Below are positions 9,050 through 17,896 of a stretch of 64,000 nucleotides of DNA, piece after piece. Source of the stretch: Thalassobacillus cyri (GTDB lineage Bacteria > Bacillota > Bacilli > Bacillales > Halobacillaceae); contig NZ_FNQR01000016.1 of the NCBI RefSeq assembly GCF_900107755.1, forward strand, positions 32,719 to 96,718. Direction: 5' to 3'. A program made the position numbers and the translations under genes. The notes under the pieces were generated by a model. That model had not been told where the DNA came from. It searched no databases and worked only from the letters and a program-made list of their open reading frames with translations. Each line of letters opens with the position of its first letter. Position 1 is the stretch's first letter.

Positions 9050-9598
9050 TTATGAGCTTTTACGTTTGATTAAAATATCATAGCCATCTTTAGCATTTTC
9101 AATGACACAGCGGCGAGGAGCCCGGATGAATTGATTCAAATATAGGAAATCGGTAAACGATAATCCGATATTCACAGCTGAAAACAGAACAAAATAAGCG
9201 AAATATCCAGGAAATACATAACTCAACGCCAAACCTGGAAGGGTGATGAATAATGTTGGTGCCAACGCCATGAAAATAGATGTTTTTTTAGATAATTTTG
9301 ATTGACACCGGTAATCGAATGTTGGAATCAATCGTCTCCTGAATTTCCATTTCACCCTTACGCGTTTATTAGCAAGAACTAAAGGCAGTATATGCATCAT
9401 TCGATGAAGTGACGGCAAGAAAAAAAGAATGACCAGCAATGGAATGAATCCATGATCTTTTACATCATGCGTCAGGTGTAATAACGAAAAAGGCAGATAC
9501 AAAATTAGAAATGCTAACAACCCTGTAAGAAAGGATGTGAGATAAATGCGATTATTACCGAAATCCTTAGTGATGTTTACTGTTTTCCAGCAGTTCAT
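9050..9598 (-). CDS. Integral membrane protein, DUF3267-like
   Basis: 182 residues with about four membrane helices (20-42, 48-65, 105-128, 130-150). The N-terminus MNCWKTVNI and the overall layout resemble DUF3267 membrane proteins, some of which carry a zincin HExxH motif. Here the corresponding helix reads LHRMMHIL, so no complete metal motif is seen and peptidase activity is doubtful. The start follows AGGGGGA. By position it may correspond to yhaJ of B. subtilis (not verified). Confidence 0.65.
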   Translation of the reverse strand: MNCWKTVNITKDFGNNRIYLTSFLTGLLAFLILYLPFSLLHLTHDVKDHGFIPLLVILFFLPSLHRMMHILPLVLANKRVRVKWKFRRRLIPTFDYRCQSKLSKKTSIFMALAPTLFITLPGLALSYVFPGYFAYFVLFSAVNIGLSFTDFLYLNQFIRAPRRCVIENAKDGYDILIKRKSS

Positions 9599-9911
9599 CT
9601 CAGAATCCCCCTTTACTACAAAAATGAATGAAACATTAGTAAGGAATGTTTCTATGATATTTGGGTTGAACCGTTATGTATTGAGTAGCACAAATGGAAT
9701 AATAGTATGTTTTGAGAGAAAAAGCAATAGGTTTTCTCAAAAAAATATAAAAGAGTTTATAAACTGCCATGACAGTAGTTGTCACGACTATGTATACCAC
9801 GTTTGAAACGTGAAAAACAGGTTATGGATAAAGAAATAAGGAAGTTTACATAAATATAGGAATAAGAGTTTTGGAGAGGAACGATTTGAAGAAAGAAACG
9901 GAGAGATGACG
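9599..9911. other. AT-rich intergenic region with a possible SigB promoter
   Basis: There is no credible gene. GTTTGA (9801-9806), a 13-base spacer and GGTTAT (9820-9825) resemble a SigB promoter (GTTTAA-N13-GGGTAT, 10 of 12), about 85 bases before the beta-helix gene. The -35 element lies in the palindrome CACGTTTGAAACGTG at 9798-9812. Confidence 0.5.
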
Positions 9912-11561
9912 ATGGGGAAATACAGCGATATCCTGAAGCGAAACAAACCCGACCGCACCAGTGCGGATGACCCTGGTGAAGCATTATTGACAGCTCGTTT
10001 AAGAGAAAGACTGAGAACGGTCGAACAGAAAACCGGTAAGGATAGCAGGCATTATATAGCAGCAAGTATGCCCGGTATCAAAGGGAATGGTAAGCACGAT
10101 GATACTTCCGGTATCCAATCGCTGTTGGAGGAAGCAAAGAGAACTAAGAACGGAATATCTCTTTATTTTCCAGCAGGTGTATATAAACTTACATCGACGT
10201 TGATGATTCATGAAGGTACACGGATCGAGTGCCACCCGAAGGCCATATTCAATAAAGTGCACCATCGCGGTATGCTCAAGAATATCGAGAAAAACAGCAG
10301 TGATACTGGGTATGAGGGAAACGGCAACATTACCATCATCGGTGGCATTTGGGATAATAATGGTCACCGGTATTTAGGCGGGACAAGTTTTGTATTTGGT
10401 CATGCGAAAAATCTGATTTTCAGGGACTTGACAATCAAGGATGTTTCCCCAGGTCATGGAATGGAAATCAATTCTTCCATGAATGTGTTGATTGATGGCT
10501 GCAAGTTTATCGGCATGGCCCCCAGAAAGCGCAAGTTCTATTCAGAAGCCATCCAGCTCGATTTAATGAAAAGCAGCGGGGTGTTTCCCTGGAAGAAATC
10601 CCATTTCGATCATACACCTTGTCAGGATGTAATGATTACCAATTGTTATTTCGGTTCTAGTGACCGGTTAGGGAGCTGGGGAAGAGCGATTGGCTCGCAT
10701 TCAGCAACAGCAGATCGATGGCACAAGCGGATTATCATATCGAATAACATTATCACTGGCACCCTGCAGTGGGGAATACGTGCTTACTCCTGGGAAGATG
10801 TTACGATCACTGGCAATATCTTCGATGGCTGCGGCGCAGGGCTTTCCGTCGATCCGAACTACTACGGCGATGATGAAGTGGACAGCGAAGATATATTTGG
10901 GAATCAAACGAATGACAGCAACCAGGTGAAAAGGGTGACGATCCAGGGAAACCATTTCATCAAATCTGGTGCTCATGGATCAGTGATGAGTATAACCGGG
11001 GATAAACGCCATGACATGCTCGAAGTAAGTGTCACTGGCAATACGATCGAAGGCTCTGCTTCTACGAATGCGATCTATCTTGCCCACGTTACTCAGTCGA
11101 GCCTGACTGATAATATCATTGTGAGTGCCGAAAAAGGAATCAAGTTGACGGCAACCACGATGGTGAATGTGACAGGCAATATCATCAGATCAATATCGAG
11201 CACTGGCATTGAGGCATTTACGGGAAACCGCGACTTGACGATTGCAAATAATGCTTTGTCGCATGTCGGTGGTCATGGAATCTGGATAACCGGGAATGAT
11301 ACCACGACAATCAGTAATAATCGCTTGACCGGTATTGGAGCTGACTATGCGTCGGAAAGCCAAGGAATTCGTGTGACATCTTCCTGCAACAGGATATCCT
11401 TAGTCGGCAACATCTTCAGTAATCGGGAGCCGGGTTTTCAGATGGCGTGCGCCATTTATACTGCGGTATGCACAACCAATGCGTTAGCAGTAGGAAACAA
11501 TGCCGCCGGAATAGGTTTGGAACTTTGCGATGGTATGTCAACAAATGGTAATATAGGATAA
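9912..11561 (+). CDS. Right-handed beta-helix (pectate-lyase-3-like) protein
   Basis: 549 residues. Near residues 50-110 a Pectate_lyase_3-type start is visible (GIKGNGKHDDTSGIQSLL, LYFPAGVYKLTST). Dozens of parallel-beta-helix turns follow, with recurring ITGN/ISNN/VTGN asparagine ladders to the C-terminus. There is no signal peptide or membrane segment. I chose ATG 9912, six bases after CGGAGAG. Such folds occur in polysaccharide lyases, hydrolases and phage tailspikes; no catalytic residues can be assigned and the substrate is unknown. It stands alone between a possible stress promoter and a terminator, and interrupts otherwise conserved synteny, suggesting acquisition. Confidence 0.8.
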   Translation: MGKYSDILKRNKPDRTSADDPGEALLTARLRERLRTVEQKTGKDSRHYIAASMPGIKGNGKHDDTSGIQSLLEEAKRTKNGISLYFPAGVYKLTSTLMIHEGTRIECHPKAIFNKVHHRGMLKNIEKNSSDTGYEGNGNITIIGGIWDNNGHRYLGGTSFVFGHAKNLIFRDLTIKDVSPGHGMEINSSMNVLIDGCKFIGMAPRKRKFYSEAIQLDLMKSSGVFPWKKSHFDHTPCQDVMITNCYFGSSDRLGSWGRAIGSHSATADRWHKRIIISNNIITGTLQWGIRAYSWEDVTITGNIFDGCGAGLSVDPNYYGDDEVDSEDIFGNQTNDSNQVKRVTIQGNHFIKSGAHGSVMSITGDKRHDMLEVSVTGNTIEGSASTNAIYLAHVTQSSLTDNIIVSAEKGIKLTATTMVNVTGNIIRSISSTGIEAFTGNRDLTIANNALSHVGGHGIWITGNDTTTISNNRLTGIGADYASESQGIRVTSSCNRISLVGNIFSNREPGFQMACAIYTAVCTTNALAVGNNAAGIGLELCDGMSTNGNIG

Positions 11562-11572
11562 ATAGCACACAA

Positions 11573-11612
11573 AAGATGAATCTATCCCATTAACGGGGAG
11601 ATTCATCTTTTT
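11573..11612. terminator. Bidirectional terminator, beta-helix gene / opuAR
   Basis: AAGATGAATCT pairs with AGATTCATCTT, followed by TTTTTTT on the plus strand; it abuts the stop codon of the converging opuAR gene. Confidence 0.85.
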
Positions 11613-12137
11613 TTATTTTATTGAAGCTTCCTGAGCAGAAGGTTTCATATCACTGAATTTTTCATTGATCAATCGATGGAAGCGAATCACATCCCTCAGC
11701 CGGTTGTATAGTTCCTCAATTTCTTCCATTTCCCCAGGTTCCTGTAATTGGTCAGCCTTTTGTTCAAGTGTCGATTCGATCTCCTTCAAGGAATGTTCCT
11801 GCTGTTGAGCAGCATCCAGCCATTTTTGAATATAGGAAGTCATGAACTTTCGATATAAATTTTCATCCGCCTGGTAAAGGTCTTTCCTTACCCCTTTTTT
11901 CCATACACGTTCAACAAGATTCAGCTCGACCAGGCTTTTGATCCCGTTGCTCATGGCGGTTTTACTTTTTCCTAATGCCTTGCTCATTTCATCGAGCGTC
12001 ATCGGCTCCCCGTGAAGATAGAGGGTGACAAACAAGCGGGCTTCTGCTGGTGACAATGCGAACATTTCCAGTGTCTTAGAGAATTCATGAATCACTTTGG
12101 TGTGGAGTTCTTCTAAAAATTGGGAGTTAGGAGCCAT
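11613..12137 (-). CDS. opuAR: GbsR-family regulator of the opuA operon (OpuAR-type)
   Basis: 174 residues, N-terminal winged helix (EPMTLDEMSKALGKSKTAMS) and wing KKGVRKDLYQ, then a helical dimerisation region. The start at 12137 follows AAAGGAGGA. It is divergent from opuAA with a shared 286-base regulatory region holding a perfect 16-base palindrome. By family it should be a MarR-type repressor of osmoprotectant uptake; action on opuA is inferred from position. It shares the DNA-reading segment with the paralogue at 5385-5945. Confidence 0.85.
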   Translation of the reverse strand: MAPNSQFLEELHTKVIHEFSKTLEMFALSPAEARLFVTLYLHGEPMTLDEMSKALGKSKTAMSNGIKSLVELNLVERVWKKGVRKDLYQADENLYRKFMTSYIQKWLDAAQQQEHSLKEIESTLEQKADQLQEPGEMEEIEELYNRLRDVIRFHRLINEKFSDMKPSAQEASIK

Positions 12138-12267
12138 AAAATCCTCCTTTTTCAAATATTGACCAATTAACACGTTATAGTAAGGTGGAAAAAAATAAAA
12201 ATAGCAGATGACCATGTATTTTCTTGAAAATCAAAGAAAAAGTACGTATTTTCCGGTTTAAATTTTA

Positions 12268-12283
12268 TACAGTTTAAACTGTA
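12268..12283. promoter_or_regulatory. 16-base perfect palindrome between opuAR and opuAA
   Basis: TACAGTTTAAACTGTA is a perfect palindrome in the middle of the divergent intergenic region, with TACGTA motifs at 12243-12248 and 12282-12287. It is the best candidate operator for the divergent GbsR-type regulator. Confidence 0.6.
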
Positions 12284-12423
12284 CGTAAATTTCATACTTT
12301 TTTATCTGAGTTTATTGTTTGTACTTTTTATTACAAGTGCGTTACAGTATGTAGGGTGAAAGATAAGGAATGGGCAATAATAATCATAGAAATTAGACAA
12401 AAAGTTTTAGTGAGGTGAATTTC

Positions 12424-13626
12424 GTGCCCGTAATTAAAGTTGAAAATTTATCAAAAATCTTTGGAAAGAATGCCAAGCAAGCGACTAAATTGCTTGATGA
12501 AGGATTATCCAAAGAAGAAATACTGAAAAAGACAGGGAACACGGTAGGGGTCAACCGTGCTTCGTTTGAAGTAGAAGAAGGAGAAATCTTTGTCATTATG
12601 GGTTTATCCGGAAGTGGTAAATCCACGCTGGTCCGTCTGATCAATCGTTTGATTGAACCGACTGAAGGAAGCGTCATGATCGATGAAGAAGACTTGGCTA
12701 AAATGAACAAACAGGATTTACGTAACGTACGACGTGAAAAATTGAGTATGGTTTTTCAAAAGTTTGCCCTCTTTCCTCATCGGACAATTTTGCAAAATGC
12801 CGAGTTCGGTCTGGAAGTGCAAGGGATTGATAAAGAAGAGCGGAGCAAGCTTGCCAAAGAATCATTGGATATGGTAGGGCTTGGAGAGTACATTCATCAA
12901 TTCCCATCCCAATTATCTGGGGGAATGCAACAGCGTGTCGGCTTGGCTCGTGCGTTGGCAAATGACCCGGAAGTACTGCTGATGGATGAGGCCTTCTCTG
13001 CTTTGGATCCATTGATCCGTAAAGAAATGCAGGATGAACTGCTAGAGCTTCAGGATAATATGAAGAAAACGATTCTATTCATCACTCACGACCTGGATGA
13101 AGCACTTCGGATTGGCGATCGGATCGCTTTGATGAAAGACGGTAAAATTGTTCAGATTGGAACACCGGAAGAAATTCTTGTCAATCCAGCCAACGACTAT
13201 GTGGAGAAGTTCGTCGAGGATGTCGACCGCTCCAAAGTCTTAGAGGCTCAGCACATCATGAAGCGTCCGGAAACCGTAGACATTGAAAAACATGGTCCAC
13301 GCGCAGCATTAGAAAGAATGCGCAAAGAAGGGTTATCCAGCATATATGTCGTCGATCGAAAGCGTAAATTGTATGGCTATGTAACTGCTGATGACGTTTC
13401 TGCTGCTGCGAAACAAGACAAGAAAGATCTGCATGATATTCTTCATACGGATGTACCGAAAGCGGATATGCATACGACCATGCACGAAATCTTTAATATG
13501 ATACATGACTCTCCAGTTCCAATTGCTGTCGTTGAGGACGACAAGCTGAAGGGAATCATTGTCAGGGGAGCTGTGATTGCTGCATTAGCAGGAAGCGAGG
13601 TGTCTATCAATGGAAATCATTCCTAA
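12424..13626 (+). CDS. opuAA: Glycine betaine ABC transporter ATPase OpuAA
   Basis: 400 residues from GTG 12424 (GAGGTG six bases upstream; a GTG at 12415 overlaps that site). Walker [10 protein letters not shown] is at 60-68, the signature LSGGMQQR near 165-172 and Walker [13 protein letters not shown] follows. Tandem CBS domains fill about 270-400; in this family they sense ionic strength. It energises import of glycine betaine/proline betaine. It overlaps opuAB by 17 bases, implying translational coupling. Confidence 0.95.
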   Translation: MPVIKVENLSKIFGKNAKQATKLLDEGLSKEEILKKTGNTVGVNRASFEVEEGEIFVIMGLSGSGKSTLVRLINRLIEPTEGSVMIDEEDLAKMNKQDLRNVRREKLSMVFQKFALFPHRTILQNAEFGLEVQGIDKEERSKLAKESLDMVGLGEYIHQFPSQLSGGMQQRVGLARALANDPEVLLMDEAFSALDPLIRKEMQDELLELQDNMKKTILFITHDLDEALRIGDRIALMKDGKIVQIGTPEEILVNPANDYVEKFVEDVDRSKVLEAQHIMKRPETVDIEKHGPRAALERMRKEGLSSIYVVDRKRKLYGYVTADDVSAAAKQDKKDLHDILHTDVPKADMHTTMHEIFNMIHDSPVPIAVVEDDKLKGIIVRGAVIAALAGSEVSINGNHS

Positions 13627-14455
13627 GCTGCCTGTTGCCGAGTGGATTGACAACGCCACAGAATGGACAACAGATACATTTGAATTTTTATTTGATTTTA
13701 TTAAAGAAGATTTTGGAGACTTCATTGAATTCTTTGCGGAAGATCTGCTTATGGCCGTTCCTATTTGGTTGTTCATAGCAGTCATTGCTATCCTGGCATT
13801 CTTTGCTTCAGGAAAACGATTTGGTTTGGTAGCTTTTTCCGTTATCGGTTTGTGGTTTATCAGCAATCAGGGATTGTGGGAAGAACTGATGAACACATTC
13901 ACCCTGGTCATATTTGCCAGTCTGATTTCTGTAATCATCGGGGTTCCATTTGGAATTTGGATGGCAAAAAGTAAGACCGTACAGACTATTCTCACTCCGG
14001 TACTTGATTTTATGCAGACGATGCCTGCATTTGTTTATTTGATTCCGGCGGTTGCATTTTTCAGTATCGGTATGGTTCCTGGTGTATTCGCATCTGTCAT
14101 TTTTGCGACCCCGCCAACCGTCCGATTCACGAATTTAGGAATCCGGCAAGTATCAAAAGAATTGATTGAAGCATCCGACTCATTTGGTACCACCGGTATG
14201 CAGAAGCTATTTAAAGTCCAGCTGCCGATGGCCAAAACGACGATAATGGCCGGAATCAACCAGACGGTCATGCTCGCACTTTCCATGGTGGTCATTGCCT
14301 CCATGATCGGGGCAAAGGGACTTGGACAGACGGTAATTACCGGTCTGCAGCGTGCAGACGTGGGTACTGGTTTCGTCGCCGGTCTTGGAATTGTCATTCT
14401 GGCGATTATCATCGATCGCTTTACGCAGAATTTGAATACGCAAAAAGGTCAATAA
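13610..14455 (+). CDS. opuAB: Glycine betaine ABC transporter permease OpuAB
   Basis: 281 residues, close to the 282 of B. subtilis OpuAB. An acidic amphipathic N-terminus is followed by about six to seven membrane helices and the EAA coupling loop ([16 protein letters not shown]). It forms the membrane channel with OpuAA and the lipoprotein OpuAC. GAGGTG within opuAA serves as its ribosome site. Confidence 0.95.
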   Translation: MEIIPKLPVAEWIDNATEWTTDTFEFLFDFIKEDFGDFIEFFAEDLLMAVPIWLFIAVIAILAFFASGKRFGLVAFSVIGLWFISNQGLWEELMNTFTLVIFASLISVIIGVPFGIWMAKSKTVQTILTPVLDFMQTMPAFVYLIPAVAFFSIGMVPGVFASVIFATPPTVRFTNLGIRQVSKELIEASDSFGTTGMQKLFKVQLPMAKTTIMAGINQTVMLALSMVVIASMIGAKGLGQTVITGLQRADVGTGFVAGLGIVILAIIIDRFTQNLNTQKGQ

Positions 14456-14473
14456 GGGATAAATGTGGATCAG

Positions 14474-14495
14474 GGCCAGCTCAGGCTGGTCTTCT
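14474..14495 (+). other. Intercistronic hairpin between opuAB and opuAC
   Basis: CCAGC and GCTGG around TCAG form a short stem in the 76-base gap, with no T-run. It may protect or partly attenuate the opuAC end of the transcript. Confidence 0.4.
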
Positions 14496-14531
14496 CATAT
14501 AAAAAACTATTAAAAGGGGAGCGATTATTTT

Positions 14532-15470
14532 ATGTTTAATGTAAACTGGAAACGCCTTGGTATGGTTGCAGGTTTATCTTTATCTCTAGTAGCTGCAGGT
14601 TGTGGATCCGGCGAGGAAGAAAGCGGCAGCAGCAATGAAGGAAACAACGGGGACAGTGGAGCACCTAACTATAGTGAAGAAATGGATTACACCATCACAG
14701 GTATTGAAGCTGGTGCTGGAGTAGTCAGCTCAGCGCAATCAGCTGTAGAAGAATATGACAGCCTAAATGGCTGGGAAGTTTCAACCTCTTCCAGTGGTGC
14801 AATGGCGCAAGAACTTACTAGTGCTTATGAAAATGAGGAACCGATCGTGGTGACTGGCTGGACGCCACACTGGAAGTTTGCAAAGTTTGAATTGAAATAT
14901 CTTGAAGATCCGAAAGAAGTATTCGGCGGTGAAGAAGAAATCAAAACAATGGTACGTAAAGGCTTAGAAGAAGATATGCCGAACGCTCATAAGATTTTAG
15001 ATCAATTTGAATGGGAAACAGGCGACATGGAAAAGGTTATGCTGGAGATTTCTGAAGAAGGTTCTTCTCCAGAGGAAGCTGCAAAGAATTGGGTAGAAAG
15101 TAATTCCGATAAAGTAGAAGCCTGGACAAAAGGTGCAGAAAAAGTCGATGGTAAAGAAATCGAATTGGTTTATGTGAACTGGGACTCTGAAATTGCATCC
15201 ACTAATGTCATCGGTCATGTCCTGCAACAGCAAGGTTTTGATGTAACAATGACTGCTTTGGATAATGGCCCGATGTGGGAATCAGTTGCATCTGGTGAAG
15301 CAGATGGTATGGTTGCTGCATGGCTGCCTGGAACTCATGGTTCTCAATACGAAGATCATAAAGATGACCTTGTCGATCTTGGTGCTAACTTGACTGGTGC
15401 AAAAATCGGTCTTGTCGTTCCGAAATACATGGACGTCGATTCTATCGAAGACCTTCAACCAGCTGAATAA
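14532..15470 (+). CDS. opuAC: Glycine betaine-binding lipoprotein OpuAC
   Basis: 312 residues; the lipobox VAAGC gives acylated Cys24, followed by a Gly/Ser/Asn linker. The body is an OpuAC-type solute-binding domain with tryptophan-rich segments such as VTGWTPHWKF and LEDPKEVFGG that line the betaine cage in this family. The protein is very acidic, as expected outside the membrane of a salt-tolerant cell. It delivers betaine to OpuAB. Confidence 0.95.
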   Translation: MFNVNWKRLGMVAGLSLSLVAAGCGSGEEESGSSNEGNNGDSGAPNYSEEMDYTITGIEAGAGVVSSAQSAVEEYDSLNGWEVSTSSSGAMAQELTSAYENEEPIVVTGWTPHWKFAKFELKYLEDPKEVFGGEEEIKTMVRKGLEEDMPNAHKILDQFEWETGDMEKVMLEISEEGSSPEEAAKNWVESNSDKVEAWTKGAEKVDGKEIELVYVNWDSEIASTNVIGHVLQQQGFDVTMTALDNGPMWESVASGEADGMVAAWLPGTHGSQYEDHKDDLVDLGANLTGAKIGLVVPKYMDVDSIEDLQPAE

Positions 15471-15481
15471 TTAGATGTTTA

Positions 15482-15515
15482 TAACCCCGCTCTCATTTAA
15501 AGAGCGGGGTTTTTG
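15482..15515 (+). terminator. Terminator of opuAA-AB-AC
   Basis: ACCCCGCTCT pairs with AGAGCGGGGT, followed by five T. Confidence 0.92.
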
Positions 15516-15583
15516 CATGCCTTTAAATTAAAGGTCTCAGATAAATGTTAGTGTTGTTTTTCATAAAAACCTTATTCAACATA

Positions 15584-15935
15584 ATGGCCGTAAAGTCGAA
15601 GACTTGATTTCGGATATTGTTGGGGTTTAGGAGCTTCGGGAAACAATTCGCTTTCCGTGGGCGTGTGCTGAGTCTTCTCAGGCTTCGCCTTGCGGGGCCT
15701 CATCTATCACTCAAATCCCACTGGAGTCTCACCGTTTCCCTACGCCCCTTGCCATCATAGGAAGTTCTGGAAATCACCCTATGAATATTGAAAAAAGACG
15801 TTGGCCTCTGTATATCCTTTATAAATGCATCAGGATGAAGGGTTAAGTTGTGCACCATTCTCTTTTTGGAAGGGTCTGTTTAGTACAAAACTGGCTGGAT
15901 GGAAGGGAAACGTCGAGACTCCCGCGGGAGAAGGG
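15584..15935 (+). repeat. Composite intergenic repeat, copy 1
   Basis: Starts with GGCCGTAAAGTCGAAGACTTG, then a palindromic core at 15638-15740 (GGGAAACAATTCGCTTTCC to GGAGTCTCACCGTTTCCC). A module with ATATCCTTTATAAATGCATC and GTTTAGTACAAAACTGGCTG follows. The whole block reappears inverted at 39785-40140. No coding capacity is visible. Confidence 0.8.
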
Positions 15936-16133
15936 GCTAGGCAAGATCCTGCAGGGCTTTAGCACGTGGAAGCTTGCCAGGTCCCCCGCAGGAAAGAAAT
16001 GAATGCGTAATCGCCTTGGGAGACACGACACGCATAAGCAGAACAGCAAAAGGGAAGGGCTCTTTCTTCCCGTTGATGGCAGGCTTATGTCGCGAGTGTC
16101 TAGGCGATGAAGCTGGAAAGCGAGTCGTTTTCC
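15905..16133 (+). repeat. Palindromic repeat element, long variant
   Basis: The left end GGGAAACGTCGAGACTCC and right end GGAAAGCGAGTCGTTTTCC resemble the ends of the other family members. Inside lies a long imperfect inverted repeat (ATCGCCTTGGGAGACAC near 16010 against GTGTCTAGGCGAT near 16097), so the RNA could fold into one extended arm. Confidence 0.65.
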
Positions 16134-16211
16134 TGCCCATCCCATGCCTCTCATGGTAACGGACCCAACAGGGGAGCTTAAATGGCAAAGCAATTTTGAT
16201 ACGTGCGAAAA

Positions 16212-16247
16212 AAACTCCGCTTCCATCAGGAAACGGAGCTTTTTGCA
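16212..16247 (-). terminator. Terminator of yhaH
   Basis: Read on the minus strand, AAGCTCCG... pairs with CGGAG, followed by seven T. Confidence 0.85.
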
Positions 16248-16253
16248 TTTGAT

Positions 16254-16664
16254 TTATTCTTTCTTATCGGGATCTTCCATTGGTGGAGTTTGACGGGAAG
16301 TGTTTTGTTCTGATTTAGCTTTTTCTTCTAATTCTTTCAAACTTTCTTCAATTTGCTCGAGGTACTTTTGGATGTTCTTCTGGTGTGGTTCAACGGTTTT
16401 CTTCCAGCTTTCGATGGATGATTTCACATCTTCCGAAAGGTCTTTGATCAGTTCGGCGCCTTCTTTAGAAGTTTGCATGATTTGATCTTTCAATTGCACG
16501 CCATCATCTTTCAATTTGAAGACAGTATTTTTCAGCTGCGCGCTCTTGGCTTTCGCGTTTTCACGGAATTCTTCCCCTGATGTTTTCGTATTCATTAACG
16601 TGTAGGCTGCACCTGCTACTCCTCCAACAATGAAGCCCAAAAATAACGATTTACCGTTTGCCAT
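16254..16664 (-). CDS. yhaH: YtxH-domain protein YhaH
   Basis: 136 residues starting MANGKSLFLG. A single N-terminal glycine-rich membrane helix (GFIVGGVAGAAYTLM) is followed by a long amphipathic coiled region and an acidic end, the YtxH/YhaH general-stress layout. I chose ATG 16664 after AAAGGGG; upstream TTG codons are weaker. Next to trpP as in B. subtilis. Molecular role unknown. Confidence 0.85.
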   Translation of the reverse strand: MANGKSLFLGFIVGGVAGAAYTLMNTKTSGEEFRENAKAKSAQLKNTVFKLKDDGVQLKDQIMQTSKEGAELIKDLSEDVKSSIESWKKTVEPHQKNIQKYLEQIEESLKELEEKAKSEQNTSRQTPPMEDPDKKE

Positions 16665-16775
16665 GAACAAAACCCCTTTCAAAACATCTTCTTGTGATTA
16701 TTTTCTCTTTATATGTAAAAATGAAACCCTTTTTAAAAGAATATCAAAAGTTTCTGGGAATATGTCTTCCAGTAG

Positions 16776-16808
16776 TAAAAAAACCCCCAGCCTGGCAGCC
16801 AGAGGTTG
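16776..16808 (-). terminator. Terminator of trpP
   Basis: On the minus strand AACCTCTGGC pairs with GCTGGGGGTT (with G-T pairs), followed by TTTTTTT. Confidence 0.75.
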
Positions 16809-16815
16809 AGGAATG

Positions 16816-17340
16816 TTATTGATAACTAGCACTTAGTTGTGACCGTTTCATAATTCCCTGGGTTACAGGATATATGACCATCATTGCAATGGCATTGATC
16901 GCAGCTGTCGGCAGCACGATAGTAGCAAACATGACAGCGAAGCTTCCCTCCATCAAACCGATGATAAAAAGGATGATGCTGAGAAAAATAGTTCCGCTGA
17001 TCATCGTACCTACTGCTGTCAATACAGGGGCATAGATATTTTGCTTCACAAATTTACGCCCGGCGATGAATAACCCGAAGAAAGCTAATGCGGTCAACGG
17101 TTTATCAATAATGTTCGCAATCTGACCTCCAGGTACTGTTGTTGTAAGTGCAGAAATGAATCCTGTCGCCAGGGATAGGATCATCACATATTTGAATTTA
17201 GGAAATAAAATGATTCCCAGAAACATCATCGCTAACAGCATATCAGGGCGCATTCCTAAAAAGAATGGCGGCATGATAGCATGTAAAACGGCACCAATAC
17301 CAACAAGTAATGAAAGCATGACTAAAATACGAATATTCAC
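16816..17340 (-). CDS. trpP: Tryptophan transporter TrpP
   Basis: 174 residues, five to six membrane helices, family motif PFFLGMRPDMLLAMMFLGI and a conserved GGQIANIIDKP loop. Length and position match TrpP (YhaG) of B. subtilis, a probable tryptophan importer. I chose GTG 17340, eight bases after GAGGAG. The ribosome site lies inside a TRAP-type triplet array, so translation is probably blocked when tryptophan is plentiful. Confidence 0.92.
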   Translation of the reverse strand: MNIRILVMLSLLVGIGAVLHAIMPPFFLGMRPDMLLAMMFLGIILFPKFKYVMILSLATGFISALTTTVPGGQIANIIDKPLTALAFFGLFIAGRKFVKQNIYAPVLTAVGTMISGTIFLSIILFIIGLMEGSFAVMFATIVLPTAAINAIAMMVIYPVTQGIMKRSQLSASYQ

Positions 17341-17346
17341 TTTATT

Positions 17347-17374
17347 CTCTCCTCTTCTCAACTAATCTATACTA
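17347..17374 (-). promoter_or_regulatory. TRAP-binding NAG repeat array in the trpP leader
   Basis: On the minus strand six triplets, UAG-UAG-UAG-GAG-GAG-GAG, are each separated by exactly two bases, a strict 5-base period. The last GAGs are the ribosome-binding site of trpP. This is the signature of tryptophan-activated TRAP (MtrB) RNA binding and implies translational repression. Confidence 0.88.
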
Positions 17375-17424
17375 CATTTACTTTTCAAACGTGTCCTCAT
17401 GACCGTTTGCAAAAGTATAGGTAC

Positions 17425-17452
17425 ATTATATCAAAACATTGTCCAACAGCAA
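17425..17452 (-). promoter_or_regulatory. SigA-type promoter of trpP
   Basis: On the minus strand TTGCTG (17452-17447), a 16-base spacer and TATAAT (17430-17425). It lies between the hit stop codon and the trpP leader. Confidence 0.7.
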
Positions 17453-17461
17453 AGTATCTGT

Positions 17462-17896
17462 TTAGGAAGATATGTGTTGATTGATTTCTCCAGCGATTCT
17501 CTGAAGGTCCTCCGGGCTATATTCTTCTGCATGCACTTCCCAGTTTGAACGGTATCCATCTCCTTTGCCATAACGCGGAATGAGGTGGATATGTAAATGG
17601 AATACGGATTGATCGGCAGGCTTCTCATTGTTGTTCAACAAGTTCATCCCGATCGGCTGGTACGTTTCTTTAATAGCTGCAGCAACCTGAGGCACGCGAG
17701 TGAACAGTTTTCCTGCAGTTTCTGCATCGGTTTCGTAAATGTTTTTTGTATGTTTTTTTGGAATGATGAGCGTATGCCCTTTCGTCACCTGGCTGATATC
17801 AAGGAAGGCATAAACGTCGTCATCCTCATATACTTTAGCAGAAGGAATGTCACCTGCTACGATTTTGCAAAAGATACAATCTTCATTATGGCTCAT
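17462..17896 (-). CDS. hit: HIT-family nucleotide-binding protein Hit
   Basis: 144 residues. Zinc-type N-terminal CIFCKIVAGDIPSAKVYEDD and the catalytic triad segment FHLHIHLIPRY (His-x-His-x-His). Likely a cytoplasmic nucleotide hydrolase or transferase of the histidine-triad superfamily. I chose ATG 17896, just after AGGAGTGAGTG. Its position between trpP and the divergent ecsA is conserved in Bacillus. Confidence 0.93.
   Translation of the reverse strand: MSHNEDCIFCKIVAGDIPSAKVYEDDDVYAFLDISQVTKGHTLIIPKKHTKNIYETDAETAGKLFTRVPQVAAAIKETYQPIGMNLLNNNEKPADQSVFHLHIHLIPRYGKGDGYRSNWEVHAEEYSPEDLQRIAGEINQHISS

Noticed and set aside
15843..16248. Minus-strand open frames of 103-127 codons in the repeat cluster after opuAC
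   Set aside because: They span palindromic repeat sequence, lack ribosome sites and share no protein family.
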